Source: Saprospiraceae bacterium (lineage in GTDB: Bacteria; Bacteroidota; Bacteroidia; Chitinophagales; Saprospiraceae). Taken from it: DNA of 64,000 nucleotides. The position numbers were made by a program, and so were the translations under genes. Shown in pieces: positions 60,989-64,000 of the stretch (position 1 is its first letter; each line of letters begins with the position of its first letter). Location of the stretch: NCBI GenBank assembly GCA_020631355.1, contig JAHDHL010000005.1, forward strand, positions 128,525 through 192,524. The letters run 5' to 3'. A model generated the notes under the pieces. It saw only the letters and a list, made by a program, of their open reading frames with translations, did not search any database and was not told where the DNA came from.

Positions 60989-63877
60989 ATGAAAAACTGG
61001 CTCTACCTAATACCCATCCTATGGATGCTTTCATGTTCAGAACATGAAAAAACTGCAATAGAATATGTAAATCCCTTTATCGGAACTGGCGGTCACGGAC
61101 ATACCTACCCCGGTGCTGCAATGCCATTCGGAATGGTACAACTCAGTCCCGATTCCCGTCTGGAGGGTTGGGATGGATGCGGAGGATATCATTATTCGGA
61201 TGAATACATCTATGGCTTTTCGCATACCCACCTGAGTGGGACGGGTGTTTCTGACTATGGGGACGTCCTTTTCATGCCATTTACCGGAATGACACATTTT
61301 AATAACGGCTCTGATGGCAAGGACGGATATCGTTCCAAATTCACTCATGAAAAGGAAAGAGCAAGCCCGGGTTATTATCAGGTCATGTTGGATGATTATG
61401 ATGTTAATGTCCAACTCACCGTAACGCAGCGTGGAGGATTCCACCGATATGAATTCCCTAAGAAAAAGGTAGCCAAGGTCATTCTGGATCTGGAGCATCG
61501 TGATCAGGTACTCAATCATATGATTGAACAAGTGGATAAGCAAACCATCCAAGGGCTTCGCTATTCCAAGGCATGGGCCGAACAACAAAGGGTGCACTAC
61601 TATGCACAATTCTCCGAGGAGATTACCTCAATCGAATGGTCAGAGGATAGCCTTAAGTGTGCATTGGTGTTTTCAGAATTGAAGCAGCCATTGTTATTGA
61701 AAGTCGGGATATCACACGTGGATGTGGATGGAGCCCGTAATAATCTGGAAAAGGAAATACCGCATTGGGATTTCAATCAGACACTGACTGAGGCCCAAAC
61801 GGAATGGACAAAGGAATTGGATAAGATAAAGGTCAAAGGCAAGAGTGAAAAGGATAAGGTTATCTTTTATACTGCATTGTATCATGCTTTCCTGAATCCC
61901 AATGTCTTCAATGATGTGGATGGCCGTTATCTGGGTATGGATATGAAAATCCACCAATTACCTGAGGGAGAGCATCATTACACCATATTTTCCCTTTGGG
62001 ATACATTTAGGGCTACTCACCCATTGTTTACTATTGTGCAACAAAAAAGGACGAATGAATTCATTCGTACATTCCTGAGACAATATGAGCAAGGAGGAGA
62101 AATACCCATTTGGGAACTATCGGCCAATTACACAGGATGTATGATTGGTTATCATGGGATTCCGGTGATATCGGATGCCTATGTCAAGGGATTGAGGGAC
62201 TATGACGAACAACTGGCCATGAAAGCCATGCTTCATTCCGCCAATCAGGATAAATTGGGTTTGGAATTCTACAAGAAGAATGGATTCATAGCTTCGGGTG
62301 ATGAGGCAGAATCTGTATCGAAAACACTCGAATATGCTTATGATGATTGGTGTATTGCAGTCATGGCGGATTCGCTAGGAATGGTAGGAGTTGCTGATAC
62401 ATTTTACCAAAGAGCACAATACTATAAGAATTTGTATGACCCTAACACGGGATTCATGAGGGCAAAGAGGAATAATGGATGGTTCGAACCATTCAGACCA
62501 GAGGAAGTGAATTTCAACTATACAGAAGCCAATTCCTGGCAATATTCTCTTTTTGCTCCCCAGGATATTAAAGGCCATATGGAACTGATGGGAGGAGAGA
62601 AAAAATATGAGGATTATCTGGATAGTTTATTTACGGTCTCTAGTGAGACGAGTGGTAGGGACCAAGCGGATATTACGGGATTGATAGGGCAGTATGCCCA
62701 TGGCAATGAACCAAGTCATCACATGGCATTCCTGTATAATTACCTTGGGGCTCCTTGGAAAACCCAAGAAAAAACCAAGCAGATTCTGGAAGAATTATAT
62801 ACCACCCAGCCTGATGGATTATCAGGTAATGAGGATTGTGGACAAATGTCCGCATGGTATGTGTTGGCATCCATGGGCTTGTATTCGGTTACGCCGGGCT
62901 CTGATGAATATGCCCTGACAGCCCCCTTGTTCAAGGAGGTGGAAATCAATTTGGAGAATGGGAATACGTTCAGGATTAATTCTCATAGGAAGAATACCAC
63001 ATTCAAATATATCCATTCTGTATCATTGAATGGGAATGACCACAAGGATACCTACCTTAATCATGATGCTATCATGGCAGGAGGACAAATGGACTTTACC
63101 ATCGGTAGAAGCAAGACCAGCTGGGGAACCGACGAAGAAAACAGACCTTATTCTCATATCGAACAATCTAAGATTGTCCCTGTCCCATTCTTCGAGACAG
63201 GAAGTCAGACATTCACCGATGCTTTGGAAATCAGTATCAAACAGCCCGGACAGGGACGGATTTTCTATACCTTGGATGGTTCCGCACCCACTGTGAATGC
63301 TACCGAATATGAGAAACCATTTTCCATTAGTGAAACCAAGACCGTCAAGGCAATCGTTGAACACGATGGTCAGTTCAGCCAACCCGTAGAGGCGGATTAT
63401 TATAAGATTGATGGAGGTCGGGAAATACAATTGAACAGTGAATATGCCAACCAATATGCAGCTGCAGGGGATAAGACCCTGATAGATTACCTAAGGGGGA
63501 GCAATGATTATCGAACTGGGTATTGGCAAGGGTATCGTGAAGACTTAGAGGCCATCGTGGATTTAGGTGAAAGGAAAAAGATCAATGAGATTAAGGTAGG
63601 GTTCTTACAGGATATCAAATCATGGATTTTTTACCCTCCGCAAGTGGAGTATTTCGTATCTGATAATGGTAAGGATTTCAAGAAAATCGCTACGACCCCA
63701 AATAATTTTCCCGATACGGAATATGGTGCTTTCACACAAGATATCAGTAGCGGTAAATTAAATACCAATGCACGTTTTGTGAAGATTAAGGCTCCTAATT
63801 ATGGTGAATGCCCTGATTGGCATTTGGGTGCAGGAGGTGTAACATGGATATTTACTGATGAGATTTTAGTTAATTAA
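60989..63877 (+). CDS. GH92 family alpha-1,2-mannosidase lipoprotein
   Basis: 962 residues. The lipoprotein leader MKNWLYLIPILWMLSC gives an acylated Cys at 16. The GH92 fold is recognisable by YVNPFIGTGGHGHTYPGAAMPFGMVQLSPD near the start and the motifs HTHLSGTG, SLWDTFRATHPLF, GDEAESVSKTLEYAYDDW, GNEPSHHMAFLYNYLG and GNEDCGQMSAWYVLASMGLY, which hold the Ca and acid/base residues. After about residue 735 come a chitobiase/HEX-C-like beta-sandwich (QGRIFYTLDGSAPTVN) and a discoidin-like end. GH92 enzymes cut alpha-1,2-mannose from high-mannose N-glycans or other mannosides. Together with the transporter it forms a mannoside-use pair, although no SusCD genes are in the window. Confidence 0.92.
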   Translation: MKNWLYLIPILWMLSCSEHEKTAIEYVNPFIGTGGHGHTYPGAAMPFGMVQLSPDSRLEGWDGCGGYHYSDEYIYGFSHTHLSGTGVSDYGDVLFMPFTGMTHFNNGSDGKDGYRSKFTHEKERASPGYYQVMLDDYDVNVQLTVTQRGGFHRYEFPKKKVAKVILDLEHRDQVLNHMIEQVDKQTIQGLRYSKAWAEQQRVHYYAQFSEEITSIEWSEDSLKCALVFSELKQPLLLKVGISHVDVDGARNNLEKEIPHWDFNQTLTEAQTEWTKELDKIKVKGKSEKDKVIFYTALYHAFLNPNVFNDVDGRYLGMDMKIHQLPEGEHHYTIFSLWDTFRATHPLFTIVQQKRTNEFIRTFLRQYEQGGEIPIWELSANYTGCMIGYHGIPVISDAYVKGLRDYDEQLAMKAMLHSANQDKLGLEFYKKNGFIASGDEAESVSKTLEYAYDDWCIAVMADSLGMVGVADTFYQRAQYYKNLYDPNTGFMRAKRNNGWFEPFRPEEVNFNYTEANSWQYSLFAPQDIKGHMELMGGEKKYEDYLDSLFTVSSETSGRDQADITGLIGQYAHGNEPSHHMAFLYNYLGAPWKTQEKTKQILEELYTTQPDGLSGNEDCGQMSAWYVLASMGLYSVTPGSDEYALTAPLFKEVEINLENGNTFRINSHRKNTTFKYIHSVSLNGNDHKDTYLNHDAIMAGGQMDFTIGRSKTSWGTDEENRPYSHIEQSKIVPVPFFETGSQTFTDALEISIKQPGQGRIFYTLDGSAPTVNATEYEKPFSISETKTVKAIVEHDGQFSQPVEADYYKIDGGREIQLNSEYANQYAAAGDKTLIDYLRGSNDYRTGYWQGYREDLEAIVDLGERKKINEIKVGFLQDIKSWIFYPPQVEYFVSDNGKDFKKIATTPNNFPDTEYGAFTQDISSGKLNTNARFVKIKAPNYGECPDWHLGAGGVTWIFTDEILVN

Positions 63878-64000
63878 TTTCAATTAAAAAAGTTTTTAAA
63901 TAATTGATTAGTAATAATTTATGATATAATTATAATTATAAAAATTCAATTTTTGGATAAATCCTGTTTGTAGCTTACTTGTCCTATCGCATAACTTTAG
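63878..64000. other. AT-rich region at the right edge, no gene seen
   Basis: The last 123 bases are very A/T-rich with no coding frame, hairpin or RNA that I can support. Any terminator of the GH92 gene is not clearly visible before the edge. Confidence 0.4.

Noticed and set aside
1-64000. CRISPR array, rRNA or prophage
   Set aside because: No regularly spaced repeats, no rRNA-like stretches and no phage structural block apart from the S74 relic, which on its own does not show a prophage.

Overview
The window looks like chromosomal DNA of a Bacteroidota bacterium. The evidence is two proteins with type IX secretion (T9SS) C-terminal sorting regions, a TonB-receptor-type outer-membrane barrel, a Lacal_2735-family peptide, DUF4419, a FucP-type sugar transporter beside a GH92 glycosidase, promoter elements of the TAnnTTTG class, and weak or absent Shine-Dalgarno sequences. 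Base composition is moderately AT-rich. I saw no rRNA, tRNA, CRISPR array, complete insertion sequence or prophage.

Layout. 1-343: cut-off class II aldolase/adducin gene. 0.5-9.6 kb: a DsbA/SpxH-like lipoprotein, an outer-membrane receptor, two SAM methyltransferases, a YdeI-type protein, an RDD protein and, at 6072-6239, an unlisted 55-codon gene for a small peptide with a double-glycine leader-like motif. 10-20 kb: DUF4419, a PLP alpha-oxoamine synthase fused to a GNAT-like domain, penicillin acylase, a tiny sigma-region-2-like protein, a MoxR ATPase and CvfB. 20-34.6 kb: lipoproteins, a LytS-type histidine kinase, a minimal RNA-ligase-like protein, a PTPS/QueD-family enzyme, FabD, YqgE/AlgH, a HAD phosphatase, a decayed S74-peptidase (tail-fibre-like) pseudogene, and an ECF sigma/anti-sigma pair facing a fasciclin protein. 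34.6-37 kb: a secreted metallopeptidase and an N-formylglutamate-amidohydrolase-like T9SS cargo.

37-57.6 kb is the phenylacetate catabolic region. A long minus-strand operon runs paaE-A-B-C-D-G-H, then an outer-membrane barrel gene and a 1660-residue T9SS protein, then paaI, an unknown gene and paaJ, ending at a perfect 16-bp-stem terminator. Further minus-strand genes are dinB-like, paaZ, a TPR histidine kinase, an enoyl-CoA hydratase (PaaF-like) and paaY. Together they encode epoxidation of phenylacetyl-CoA (PaaABCE, matured by PaaD), isomerisation (PaaG), ring opening (PaaZ), beta-oxidation (hydratase, PaaH, PaaJ) and thioesterase rescue (PaaI, PaaY). The CoA ligase PaaK and a regulator are not in the window. 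The paaE promoter carries an inverted repeat matching, as I recall it, the PaaR operator consensus.

57.8-64 kb: a mono-haem cytochrome c lipoprotein, and on the plus strand a FucP-type sugar transporter and a GH92 alpha-mannosidase lipoprotein, a likely mannoside-scavenging pair.

Best candidates for something new: the double-glycine peptide gene, the oxoamine-synthase/GNAT fusion, the solitary sigma2-like protein sharing upstream elements with moxR, the minimal RNA-ligase-like protein, and the surface-protein pair embedded in the paa operon.
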